Assembly: GCA_015711895.1 (NCBI GenBank)
Contig: JACVJH010000454.1
Span: 1-16,651, forward strand
Direction of reading: 5' to 3'
From: Candidatus Solincola tengchongensis
Lineage (GTDB): Bacteria; Actinomycetota; Geothermincolia; Geothermincolales; RBG-13-55-18
Length of the DNA: 16,651 nucleotides
Shown here: piece after piece, positions 8,889 to 14,944 of the stretch
How the letters are laid out: each line of letters starts with the position of its first letter
Numbering within the stretch: the first letter of the stretch is position 1
The notes under the pieces: generated by a model
Told to the model about the DNA's origin: nothing
Databases searched by the model: none
What the model saw: the letters and a program-made list of their open reading frames with translations, nothing else
Program-made: the position numbers and the translations under genes

Positions 8889-10687
8889 CACCGCTCACCC
8901 CCTTCCTCCCGCTCCGGGGCGCTTTCCGGCGCCTCACCTCCGGGGATTCCGGGTGTCCCGTGATCACCGCTCTCCATCCCGGCGTCGCCAGGTGGGGATT
9001 CCCCGAGGTGTGCTTCCTCGCTTCCCGGCGGCCCCTCTTCCTCCAGGGCCCGCAGGGCTTCCCTCTCCAGGCGTTCCCTGGCCTCCCTGCGTTCGCGCAG
9101 CCTCTCCTCGCGGCGACGCGCCCTCCTTCCCCTCCGGGCTGCAGGAGCCCGCCGCTCCGGCGGGGAGGCGGCCTTCTCCACGTGCTCCTCCACCCGTACC
9201 TCGGCCCGCTCCTCCTCTCCCGGCACCGCCCTTACCGCGGCAGGGGCACCGGCCACAGCGGCCTCCTCCAGAGCGGCCAGGAAATGCTCCACCACCTGGG
9301 GATCGAACTGCAACCCGCTGTTCTGGCGGAGTTCCGCCACCGCCCTCTCGTGCGTCTTGGCCTCCCGGTAGGGGCGGGTACGGGTCATGGCGTCGTAGGC
9401 GTCGGCCACGGCGATGATGCGAGCCCCGAGGGGGATGGTCTCCCGGGCCAGGTGATCTACGTAACCGCCGCCGTCGTAATACTCGTGGTGGTGTCTGACG
9501 GCGTCGGCCATATCCGCGAGGTAAGGGACCTCCTCCAGCCGGGAACTGCCCTCCAGCGGATGCTTCTTCACCTCCTCGAACTCCTCCTCGTCCAGGCGTC
9601 CCTCGCGCATGAGGATGCGGAGGGGCACCGCAGCCCTCCCCAGGTCGTGCAGAAGGGCGGCGTGGCGGAGCCGGCTCACCTCGTAGAAAGGTAGTCCCAT
9701 CCTCCTAGCGGTCATGACCACGTACTCCGCCACCCGCAACGCGTGCCCGTCAAGGTAGGGCTCCCGGCGCTCCAGGTATGTGACCAGGGTCTCCAGGCTG
9801 CGGTCGTAGGACTCCAGCAGCTCGATGTTCTTCCCGGAGAAGTACCAGGCGGTACCCAGCAGGGCGGTGAAGGAGAGGACGGCGAAGAAGCCGCGCAGGT
9901 ACTCGACCGTGGAGCCCACCACGATGGGCTTCCCCGCAGCGTCCAGGATGGCCCTCCCCTCCACGTCCTGCAGGACGTGAAAGGCGTTCTGGGCGTAGAT
10001 GATCCCCACGCTCAAGCCGACCAGTCCATAGACGAGCTGGTTTGGGAGGAGCCTCAGGGCATCGGCCTTAAGGAAACGCGCCGGCTCCAGACCCCGCTTG
10101 AGACGCAGGGCGAGGGCCATCCCCCCGGTGTTCAGGACCCAGAAGACGGCGGCCGCGGCCAGGGCCGGGAGGACGGACCTCATGCCCTCCTCCAGGGTGA
10201 AAGCCCGAGATGAGCCTCCCAGGACATGGTAGGTGGCCGAGGCCACCCACACGGCCAGCGAATACATGGCCCCGTTGAAGAGGGCCGTTTCCGGCGAGAC
10301 CCTTTCCTCCCCGCGCCCCAACCTGAACCCCCCACAGAGGGCCACGATCATCGCCGAGGGGGTGTTGAGTGCGGTCAGGGCGGCGAAGATGACGATGATC
10401 CCGTAGGTGGACCTCCCGCCAAGGGCCATCCTCTCCCCCATGCTCTCGCAGAGGATTATGGAGATGCCTAGGAGGACCACCGAAAACCAGAGCACCGGCT
10501 GGTCGTCGGCCAGCGTCAGGAAGAGGATTATCCCCAGGGCGGCCAGCCAGCCCAAAAGGCCCACCGGCGTGAGAATCCTGCCCTTCGCGCCGATCTCCGG
10601 GCGCGAGAGCCTCTCCCTCGGCTCCTCGCCTCTCTCGCCCCTCTCCGCCCGTTCGGGCGCGCTACCGTCCTTATCCGTCACTTGCAC
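8888..10687 (-). CDS. Membrane-anchored HD-GYP-like protein with long charged tail
   Basis: The 599-residue product has about seven membrane segments (near 41-60, 63-81, 95-118, 137-155, 171-192, 216-233, 266-283), then an HD-GYP-type domain (about 295-475) and a long disordered Arg/Glu/Pro-rich tail (about 480-599). HD-GYP enzymes hydrolyse cyclic-di-GMP. Here the metal-site pattern is largely kept: LLHDLGR (345-351), HHHEYYDGGGY (399-409), IPLGARIIAVADAYDAMT (418-435) and RPYR. However, HDxGK has become HDLGR and the signature GYP has become GYV, so substrate and activity are uncertain. The GTG start at 10687 has GGGG 5 nt upstream, and a stop lies just before it in frame. Its stop overlaps the next HD gene, so both are co-translated, probably in one operon after hpf. 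Two HD membrane proteins in the hpf-secA interval are not part of the Firmicute arrangement. Confidence 0.9.
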   Translation of the reverse strand: MQVTDKDGSAPERAERGERGEEPRERLSRPEIGAKGRILTPVGLLGWLAALGIILFLTLADDQPVLWFSVVLLGISIILCESMGERMALGGRSTYGIIVIFAALTALNTPSAMIVALCGGFRLGRGEERVSPETALFNGAMYSLAVWVASATYHVLGGSSRAFTLEEGMRSVLPALAAAAVFWVLNTGGMALALRLKRGLEPARFLKADALRLLPNQLVYGLVGLSVGIIYAQNAFHVLQDVEGRAILDAAGKPIVVGSTVEYLRGFFAVLSFTALLGTAWYFSGKNIELLESYDRSLETLVTYLERREPYLDGHALRVAEYVVMTARRMGLPFYEVSRLRHAALLHDLGRAAVPLRILMREGRLDEEEFEEVKKHPLEGSSRLEEVPYLADMADAVRHHHEYYDGGGYVDHLARETIPLGARIIAVADAYDAMTRTRPYREAKTHERAVAELRQNSGLQFDPQVVEHFLAALEEAAVAGAPAAVRAVPGEEERAEVRVEEHVEKAASPPERRAPAARRGRRARRREERLRERREARERLEREALRALEEEGPPGSEEAHLGESPPGDAGMESGDHGTPGIPGGEAPESAPEREEGGER

Positions 10688-10818
10688 CCCGCCGGTGTCT
10701 CAAACTCGCCGGCCAGCTCCCGGGACGGACGGTGGGAGGGAGCGTTCCTCCATCCCCTCCTCGCGGGAGCGGGTCTCTGGAAAGGCTGCTCACCCCGCGC
10801 GCCGCTCCTCCCGCGTGT

Positions 10819-10893
10819 TCACAGCCTCATGGACGCTCCCCGGCGCACCACGTAGTCCAGGAGTTGCCGCAGGATGTCCAGAAAGCGCCTCAC
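10819..10893 (-). CDS. Possible 24-residue peptide after hpf
   Basis: A short frame opens at GTG 10893, four bases after the hpf stop codon, with GGGAGG 8 nt upstream (the site lies inside the end of hpf). It encodes MRRFLDILRQLLDYVVRRG and five more residues, then stops at TGA 10821-10819. The sequence could form an amphipathic, positively charged helix. No known family is recognised. The good ribosome binding site and helix pattern support it, while the tiny length and the remaining 130-bp gap to the HD-GYP gene argue caution. Confidence 0.35.
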   Translation of the reverse strand: MRRFLDILRQLLDYVVRRGASMRL

Positions 10894-10897
10894 GGCT

Positions 10898-11443
10898 TCA
10901 ACCTCCCGGCTCGATCAAACCGTAGTTCCCATCCCTTCTTCTATAGACGACGTTGGTTTCCTCCGTTTCCGAGTTTATAAAGACGAAGAAGTCATGTCCC
11001 ACCAGCTCCATCTGCAAGCAGGCCTCCTCGGGAGTCATGGGCTTGAGGGGAAAGCTCTTGGTCTTCACGATCACCGGCTCCCTCTCCTCTTCCTCCTCCG
11101 GAAGGACGGCAGGTTCCTTGAAGGGGTTCCGGGCGTGATGGTGGCGGTCGATGACCTTCCTCTTCACCTTGCGGGCTTGACGTTCCAGTTTGGCGCACAC
11201 CAGGTCGATGGCCTGGTACATGTCGGAGGCGCTCTCCTTGGCCCTTATCACCGGCCCGCTGGAGAAGATGGTCACCTCCACAACCTGGTTCTCCTGTATC
11301 TTGGGGTTCTTCTCCACGCTCAGCTCTATCTCCGTCTTGATGATGCGGTCCAGGTATTTCCCGACCCGCCCCACCTTCTCCGTGGCGTAATCGCGCAGGG
11401 CATCGGTTACCTCCAGGTTCTTCCCCTTGACGATGATCTGCAT
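10898..11443 (-). CDS. hpf: Ribosome hibernation promoting factor, long form
   Basis: Long HPF (RaiA/YvyD family) binds the 30S decoding region and pairs 70S ribosomes into inactive 100S dimers in stationary or stressed cells. The 181-residue product has an N-terminal S30AE domain (about 1-100: MQIIVKGKNLEVTDALRDYA, then VVEVTIFSSG, and a Lys/Arg-rich helix KLERQARKVKRKV), an acidic linker (about 117-124) and the C-terminal dimerisation domain (about 125-178: KTKSFPLKPMTPEEACLQME, DFFVFINSETEETNVVYRRR). Start ATG 11443 has a purine-rich AAGGGAG/AGAGG leader; an earlier GTG-type start is less likely because residues before MQII are not part of the family. An intrinsic terminator ends only 27 nt upstream, so expression probably depends on readthrough. 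hpf next to secA is conserved in Firmicutes. Confidence 0.95.
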   Translation of the reverse strand: MQIIVKGKNLEVTDALRDYATEKVGRVGKYLDRIIKTEIELSVEKNPKIQENQVVEVTIFSSGPVIRAKESASDMYQAIDLVCAKLERQARKVKRKVIDRHHHARNPFKEPAVLPEEEEEREPVIVKTKSFPLKPMTPEEACLQMELVGHDFFVFINSETEETNVVYRRRDGNYGLIEPGG

Positions 11444-11469
11444 GTCCTCTTCTCCCTTCCTCCTCGCGT

Positions 11470-11501
11470 AAAAAGCCCATACCACGGGTCAAGGTATGGG
11501 C
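11470..11501 (-). terminator. Intrinsic terminator/attenuator just before hpf
   Basis: The minus strand reads GCCCATACC, a 9-nt loop, GGTATGGGC and then TTTTT: a perfect 9-bp stem with a U-run. The U-run ends 27 nt from the hpf ATG, too close for a separate promoter and leader. A possible anti-terminator partner, TATGGCC at 11585-11579, can pair with the first arm (GGCCCATA) with one bulge. Confidence 0.85.
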
Positions 11502-11694
11502 CTGCGACCGATCGCCTTCCGCTGCCGCAACCTCTTCGCGAGGTCCCCGCCGGCGACGCGCATTAGGTTAACACAAGAGGCCATAAGTTGTAATCCCCGC
11601 CAACCCCGGGGCCGGAGCTCACGGCACGAGCCATCTCCTCCCCCAGTGCCCTGCCGCGACGCTCCCCCGGGTGCCTTTTGGGCGCCTCTAAAGA

Positions 11695-11942
11695 GGAAGG
11701 CTTCGAAGCCCGGCTGACCTGGTCTTTGCCCCCACACTCGCCTGCTGAGCGGCTCGCAGCGGGCGGGAATACCCCGCGGGAACGTCTCCTCGCCCGCCAC
11801 TACTACGCTTCTCCGGCTCTCCGGCCGGGCAGGACTTACCCCTAAGCCGCACCATGCTCACCAACCAAGAGTTGGCTTACGTGGGTCGTTTCGCCTGCGG
11901 CTGGCATCGACTTTCAACCACAGACCCGGGTCGAAGCCTTCC
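11695..11942 (-). ncRNA. Structured RNA upstream of hpf, candidate raiA motif RNA
   Basis: The 5' end GGAAGGCTTCGA (11942-11931) is perfectly complementary to the 3' end TCGAAGCCTTCC (11706-11695), giving a 12-bp closing helix. CCCGG/CCGGG extends it across a 2-nt bulge. The first base lies 7 nt after a perfect TATAAT, where a transcript should begin. Inside, nested stems GTGG/CCAC, GTCG/CGAC and GCC/GGC (11920-11880), TAAGCC/GGCTTA (11879-11847) and CCGGC/GCCGG (about 11827-11812) can be drawn. There is no protein-like frame. The raiA motif RNA is a conserved structured RNA of Firmicutes and Actinobacteria usually found upstream of raiA (hpf), exactly this context. I identify it from context, structure and size rather than from its consensus, which I could not compare. 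The closing arms include a self-complementary GGCTTCGAAGCC, so local foldings also exist. Confidence 0.68.
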
Positions 11943-11948
11943 GACCCT

Positions 11949-11954
11949 ATTATA
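11949..11954 (-). promoter_or_regulatory. Perfect -10 box for the RNA upstream of hpf
   Basis: TATAAT stands alone in GC-rich DNA, 7 nt before the first base of the predicted RNA. There is no TTGACA-like -35 box; a tandem 12-bp repeat occupies that region, which suggests activator-dependent transcription. Confidence 0.65.
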
Positions 11955-11958
11955 AAGC

Positions 11959-11982
11959 ATGCGGCGGCCCATGCGGCGGCCC
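11959..11982. repeat. Tandem 12-bp direct repeat at the -35 region
   Basis: ATGCGGCGGCCC occurs twice head to tail without mismatch (11959-11970 and 11971-11982). It begins 4 bp upstream of the -10 box at 11949-11954, covering the place of the missing -35. It could be a two-site operator, or a simple duplication. Confidence 0.7.
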
Positions 11983-12214
11983 AAGGCCTCGGCGGGTCCT
12001 CCTACGGGCTCTGTGCCCCGCAAGCCGGGCGGAGCGGCGTTTCCTCAAGTTCTGACGCTCGAGAGACCAACCCTTTCGTGCCCTCGACTCTGCCTGTTCT
12101 TCCAGGATGACAGGTTTGCCTCTCAATACCCTCCCACCCGAACGGCGTTCATAAAGATGGATCCCTGAGGTATTGTCGGGGCACACTTAACACTCTTTTC
12201 GTGGGGGTGTCCGA
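11983..12214. other. Gap between the flgM-like gene and the RNA promoter
   Basis: No gene is supported here. A minus-strand frame at 11950-12186 (78 codons) is Arg-rich without known features and its stop lies in the -10 box. A short hairpin with arms CCTGT/ACAGG lies near 12092-12113. I see no clear terminator after the flgM-like gene. In B. subtilis this chromosomal position holds flagellar genes; I see no recognisable remnant. Confidence 0.45.
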
Positions 12215-12469
12215 TCAGCGGAGGCTGTCGGCTATGATGCGGCCCAGCAGTTTCCCGGCCACCTCCTCGCTGGGCACCCGATAACGCGCTTCCCTTATGG
12301 CTTTCCTCAGGACGCGGACCTTCTCGCTCCGGACCTCGGGTAGATGCTGGATCCTGGCGAGCAGGAGGTTAACGGTGTCGGGATCCCGGTAGGCGCTCTT
12401 GCCTTCGTGATAAGCGGTCTCGGCCAGCCGGTGGAGGGAATTCCTTATCTCGCGCTCGGATATTTGCAT
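12215..12469 (-). CDS. flgM: FlgM-like anti-sigma factor
   Basis: This is an 84-residue protein with the C-terminal FlgM pattern: PEVRSEKVRVLRKAIREARY (about 45-64), then RVPSEEVAGKLLGRII (65-80). FlgM binds sigma-28 and holds back late flagellar genes until the hook is complete. The start is ATG 12469 with GGAGG 8 nt upstream; an extension to 12640 would run into comF. It follows comF by 32 bp, the same neighbourhood as comFC-yvyF-flgM in B. subtilis, which supports the assignment. No other flagellar gene is in the window, so it may serve flagella encoded elsewhere or have been kept for another sigma factor. Confidence 0.75.
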   Translation of the reverse strand: MQISEREIRNSLHRLAETAYHEGKSAYRDPDTVNLLLARIQHLPEVRSEKVRVLRKAIREARYRVPSEEVAGKLLGRIIADSLR

Positions 12470-12501
12470 CTTCGTCCCCTCCTTTCTGGCTTCCGGATAT
12501 A

Positions 12502-13260
12502 TTATCGGCATCGCCGGGCGGCGCTTTGAACGGAAAATAGGGCAGAGCCTTTTCCTCCTATCCCGCCTTCCGCCACATCCCTGGCCAGGACGCAGGCCGC
12601 CACGGACCGCCCGCCCGCTCTCTTGAGGGCCGTGGCGCACTCGGAAAGGGTGTAACCCGTGGTCATCACGTCGTCAACTAGGAGCACCTCGCGGGGAAGG
12701 CGAGGTCCATCCACGGCCCTGAAGGCTCCCTTTACGTTTTCACGGCGCGCCTTGAGGTCGGAGGAGGCCTGGGTGGGGGCATGCCTGGTCCGCACCAGTA
12801 GCGTGCGGTGAGGAAGCCCCAGTGCCTCCGCCACCGCCCGGGCCAGAAGCTCCGCGTGGTCGTAACCCCTTGACCTCCTGCGTCTGGGGTGCATGGGCAC
12901 GTGGGTAACGCAGGGGGCACCGCCCCCCAGGTGGGGAGCCATGGAGGTGGCGGCCATGAACCCTAGTGGCCTGGCCAGCCTCCAGATCCCGCCGTATTTC
13001 ATGCGGTGTATGGCCCTGCGCAGGGGGTCCTCGTACAGCGCCAGCGCCCGGCATAGGTCCAGTTTGCGGACCCGCCCGCGGCACTGTCCACACTCCTCCA
13101 CCTCGTAGAGGGTCGGCTTTCCGCACCGAAGGCACGCCGGCCCCCTGATGTAGGGAAGGCGCGCCGTGCAATTGGGGCACAACAGCCGCCCCGCGTAACC
13201 GCCGCAGCCCGCGCAGCGAGTGGGGAAGATGAGCTCGGCCAGCGTCCCATGACTCATCAT
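12502..13260 (-). CDS. comF: ComF family phosphoribosyltransferase-like protein
   Basis: ComF/ComFC proteins help imported single-stranded DNA become transformed DNA in competent bacteria, and GntX homologues exist in non-competent ones. The 252-residue protein has four Cys pairs for zinc (C16/C19, C28/C31, C43/C46, C57/C60) and a type I PRTase PRPP loop VLLVDDVMTTGYT (192-204), preceded by RRRRSRGYDHAELLARAVA and ARRENVKGAF. Two Met codons start the frame (13260 and 13257). No Shine-Dalgarno sequence precedes them, and an AT-rich promoter ends at the start codon, so translation is probably leaderless. Its length fits the family (about 230-250). Confidence 0.93.
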   Translation of the reverse strand: MMSHGTLAELIFPTRCAGCGGYAGRLLCPNCTARLPYIRGPACLRCGKPTLYEVEECGQCRGRVRKLDLCRALALYEDPLRRAIHRMKYGGIWRLARPLGFMAATSMAPHLGGGAPCVTHVPMHPRRRRSRGYDHAELLARAVAEALGLPHRTLLVRTRHAPTQASSDLKARRENVKGAFRAVDGPRLPREVLLVDDVMTTGYTLSECATALKRAGGRSVAACVLARDVAEGGIGGKGSALFSVQSAARRCR

Positions 13261-13261
13261 G

Positions 13262-13296
13262 TTATATATATTATATAAAATTTATATTTTAATCAA
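13262..13296 (-). promoter_or_regulatory. AT-rich comF promoter giving a leaderless mRNA
   Basis: On the minus strand, TTGATT (13296-13291) is followed after 15 nt by TATAAT (13275-13270), or after 17 nt by TAATAT (13273-13268). Transcription would begin 0-3 nt before the comF ATG at 13260. The 35-bp block is almost pure A/T in an otherwise GC-rich window. Confidence 0.65.
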
Positions 13297-13401
13297 CATC
13301 TCCCCAACGACCTGCCTTGCGGTGAAGGGCCGGTTTCATCGCCAACTCCCTGACTATCTTCAGCTCCTGGGATGTTGGGAATCATCCGGAACTTGCCGCC
13401 G

Positions 13402-13523
13402 ATCTTTCTTCCATTGGAGGTCCCGGTGCGCCAAGAGCTTCCGGGCGACCTTCGATTCCGATGGAGGTTCAGGTGCATAACGAGCCCAACGGCGGCCCTT
13501 TCTTCCGTGGGAGGTCCCGATGC
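13402..13523. repeat. Three degenerate repeats with a 47-bp period
   Basis: Similar segments begin at 13411 (CCATTGGAGGTCCCGGTGC), 13458 (CCGATGGAGGTTCAGGTGC) and 13505 (CCGTGGGAGGTCCCGATGC), exactly 47 bp apart. Similarity extends into preceding TTTCTT-like bases and weakly into the intervening 28 bp. On the minus strand the core reads GCAYCGGGACCTCC followed by GGAAGAAAG in two copies. Since 47 is not a multiple of three, it is not a coding repeat. Confidence 0.55.
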
Positions 13524-13625
13524 TTCATGAACTTAACGGCAGGGGAAAAGGCGGGGATGAAGACCTCGTGTCACACGTGGAAGCCGTAAGGGTCGCCAGT
13601 GGCGGATAACGGTCCTCCCCGCGCC

Positions 13626-14762
13626 TCAATCCTCGGGGGAGGGGTCCCCCCGGAAGTGGAGGTCCTTGTCCACGAAGGCGCCGGGGACGATGCTCACTCC
13701 GGGGTGGATGATGCTCCCCTCGCCGATCACCGCGCGGTGCCCGATCACCGTGTCCGCGAGCAGGGCGGCGCGGTCCCCTATCTCCGCCTCCCATCCCACT
13801 ATGGTGTCCATGAGGTGGGCTTCCTTGCCCACGTACCCGTTCCCCCATTTGATGCCCCGGTAGAGGATGGCCCCCTCGTCGATGACCGTGCGGTCCCCGA
13901 TGACCAGGGGCCCGAAGAGGCGGGCCCCCTTCTTCACCACGCAGTGGGCACCGATGCATATGGGGCCCACCATGACCACCCCGTCCTCGATGACCGTGTC
14001 CTCCCCGATCCAGACGTCCTCACCGATGCGCACGCCCGGTATGCGCACCTTTACCTTGCCCGTGAGGGCGTCGAAGTTGCCCGCCTTGTACTCCTCGAAG
14101 CTCCCCACATCGTTCCAGTAATCGGAGTGGCGGTACCCGTAGAAAGCGATGCCCTCCTCCAGGAAGCGCGGGAAGAGCTGGGAACCGAAATCGTAGAACT
14201 CCCCCTCGGGGATCATGTCCAGCACCGCGGGCTCGAACACGTATATCCCGCTGTTGGCAAGGCGGCTCCTGGCCTCCTCCGGGGCGGGTTTCTCCTGGAA
14301 ACCGACGACGCGCGCCTCCTCGTCCAGGAGGACCACACCGTACTTGGAGGGGTCCTCCACGGGGGTGACCACCAGGGTGGCCGTGGCCCCCTTCTCCCGG
14401 TGAAAGGCCACCAGCGAGGTGAGGTCCAGGTCTGTGAGGGCGTCCCCGCTGATGACCAGGAAGGTGTCGCCCCCCAGTTCCGGCCCCAATTTCTTGACCC
14501 CTCCGGCGGTCCCCAAGAGCTCCGGTTCGTGTGAATAGGTTATGGACACTCCCCACTTGCCCCCGTCGCCGAAATAATCGGTGATCACCTGGGGATGGTA
14601 GTGGAGGTTGACGTATATCTCCCGGAAGCCGTGACGGGCCAGAAGCTCCACTATGTGCTCCATCACCGGACGGTTGACGATGGGCACCATGGGCTTGGAG
14701 ATCTCCTCCGTGAGGGGGCGGAGGCGGGTGCCCAGCCCCGCGGCCAGGATCATGGCCTTCAT
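13626..14762 (-). CDS. Sugar-nucleotide pyrophosphorylase (mannose-1-phosphate guanylyltransferase-like)
   Basis: The 378-residue enzyme activates a sugar-1-phosphate with an NTP to give an NDP-sugar for cell-wall or surface polysaccharides. The N-terminal nucleotidyltransferase domain (about 1-235) shows MILAAGLGTRLRPLTEE, the ISKPMVPIVNRPVMEH loop with the catalytic-type Lys, ELLGTAGGVKKL, LVISGDALTDLDL and the YWNDVGSFEEY motif. The C-terminal part (about 250-370) is a left-handed beta-helix of hexapeptide repeats such as IGEDVWIGEDTVIEDGVVM. The start is ATG 14762, overlapping the TGA of the small upstream gene as ATGA, with AAAGG 8 nt upstream; frames further upstream belong to other genes. 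Some actinobacterial relatives carry a fused phosphomannomutase domain, which is absent here. GDP-mannose, ADP-glucose or dTDP-glucose pyrophosphorylase activity cannot be separated by eye. Confidence 0.88.
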   Translation of the reverse strand: MKAMILAAGLGTRLRPLTEEISKPMVPIVNRPVMEHIVELLARHGFREIYVNLHYHPQVITDYFGDGGKWGVSITYSHEPELLGTAGGVKKLGPELGGDTFLVISGDALTDLDLTSLVAFHREKGATATLVVTPVEDPSKYGVVLLDEEARVVGFQEKPAPEEARSRLANSGIYVFEPAVLDMIPEGEFYDFGSQLFPRFLEEGIAFYGYRHSDYWNDVGSFEEYKAGNFDALTGKVKVRIPGVRIGEDVWIGEDTVIEDGVVMVGPICIGAHCVVKKGARLFGPLVIGDRTVIDEGAILYRGIKWGNGYVGKEAHLMDTIVGWEAEIGDRAALLADTVIGHRAVIGEGSIIHPGVSIVPGAFVDKDLHFRGDPSPED

Positions 14763-14944
14763 CCCTCGTGCCTTTCCTTCCGGGAAGACTGCCCGGCTCC
14801 GTGAGGCCCGTCTTCCAGGGCGATCTCCACAACCCGACGCATCGAGCCTCTCACTCTCCGAGGATAAACCCCGCTCAATCCCCTGTCCATCCACGCCGCT
14901 CCGTCTCTTGCCAGCACGCAGCGATCCGTTCCCCAGACGTTCAT
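14759..14944 (-). CDS. Unrecognised 61-residue protein between mtnA and the nucleotidyltransferase
   Basis: The frame starts at ATG 14944 inside the mtnA stop (ATGA) behind GGGAGGGG. It ends at TGA 14761-14759, again overlapping the next ATG as ATGA. It encodes a mixed charged protein beginning MNVWGTDRCVLARDGAAWMD, with RRVRGSMRRVVEIALEDG in the middle and a hydrophilic end. I recognise no family, membrane segment or signal peptide. The perfect fit to both neighbours is typical of a real operon member rather than a gap. It may also exist mainly to carry ribosomes from mtnA to the next gene. Confidence 0.55.
   Translation of the reverse strand: MNVWGTDRCVLARDGAAWMDRGLSGVYPRRVRGSMRRVVEIALEDGPHGAGQSSRKERHEG

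Larger units (their letters stand above)
13261..13625. other. Gap between the nucleotidyltransferase gene and comF
   Basis: This 365-bp gap holds the comF promoter, the 47-bp-period repeats (13402-13523) and a small palindrome CGTGT-C-ACACG at 13567-13577. No gene is supported: short frames on both strands lack family features, and I see no clear T-run terminator behind the nucleotidyltransferase gene. Confidence 0.5.

Noticed and set aside
11695..11942. tmRNA, RNase P RNA or signal recognition particle RNA as the identity of the structured segment
   Set aside because: No tRNA-like 3' end or tag frame for tmRNA, no GAGGAAAGUCC/ACAGAA core for RNase P, and no GGUCAGG...GGAAG...AGCAGCC core for SRP RNA were found.
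11695..11942. Miniature transposable element, given the 12-bp inverted terminal repeats
   Set aside because: No target-site duplication flanks the repeats, and the left end coincides with the expected transcription start after a perfect -10 box. A genome search for copies would settle it.
11950..12186. 78-codon Arg-rich minus-strand frame
   Set aside because: No family feature, weak start, and its end runs through the tandem repeat into the -10 box.
13402..13523. CRISPR array
   Set aside because: Only three copies, the repeats differ from one another too much, the spacing regions also share similarity, and no cas gene is nearby.
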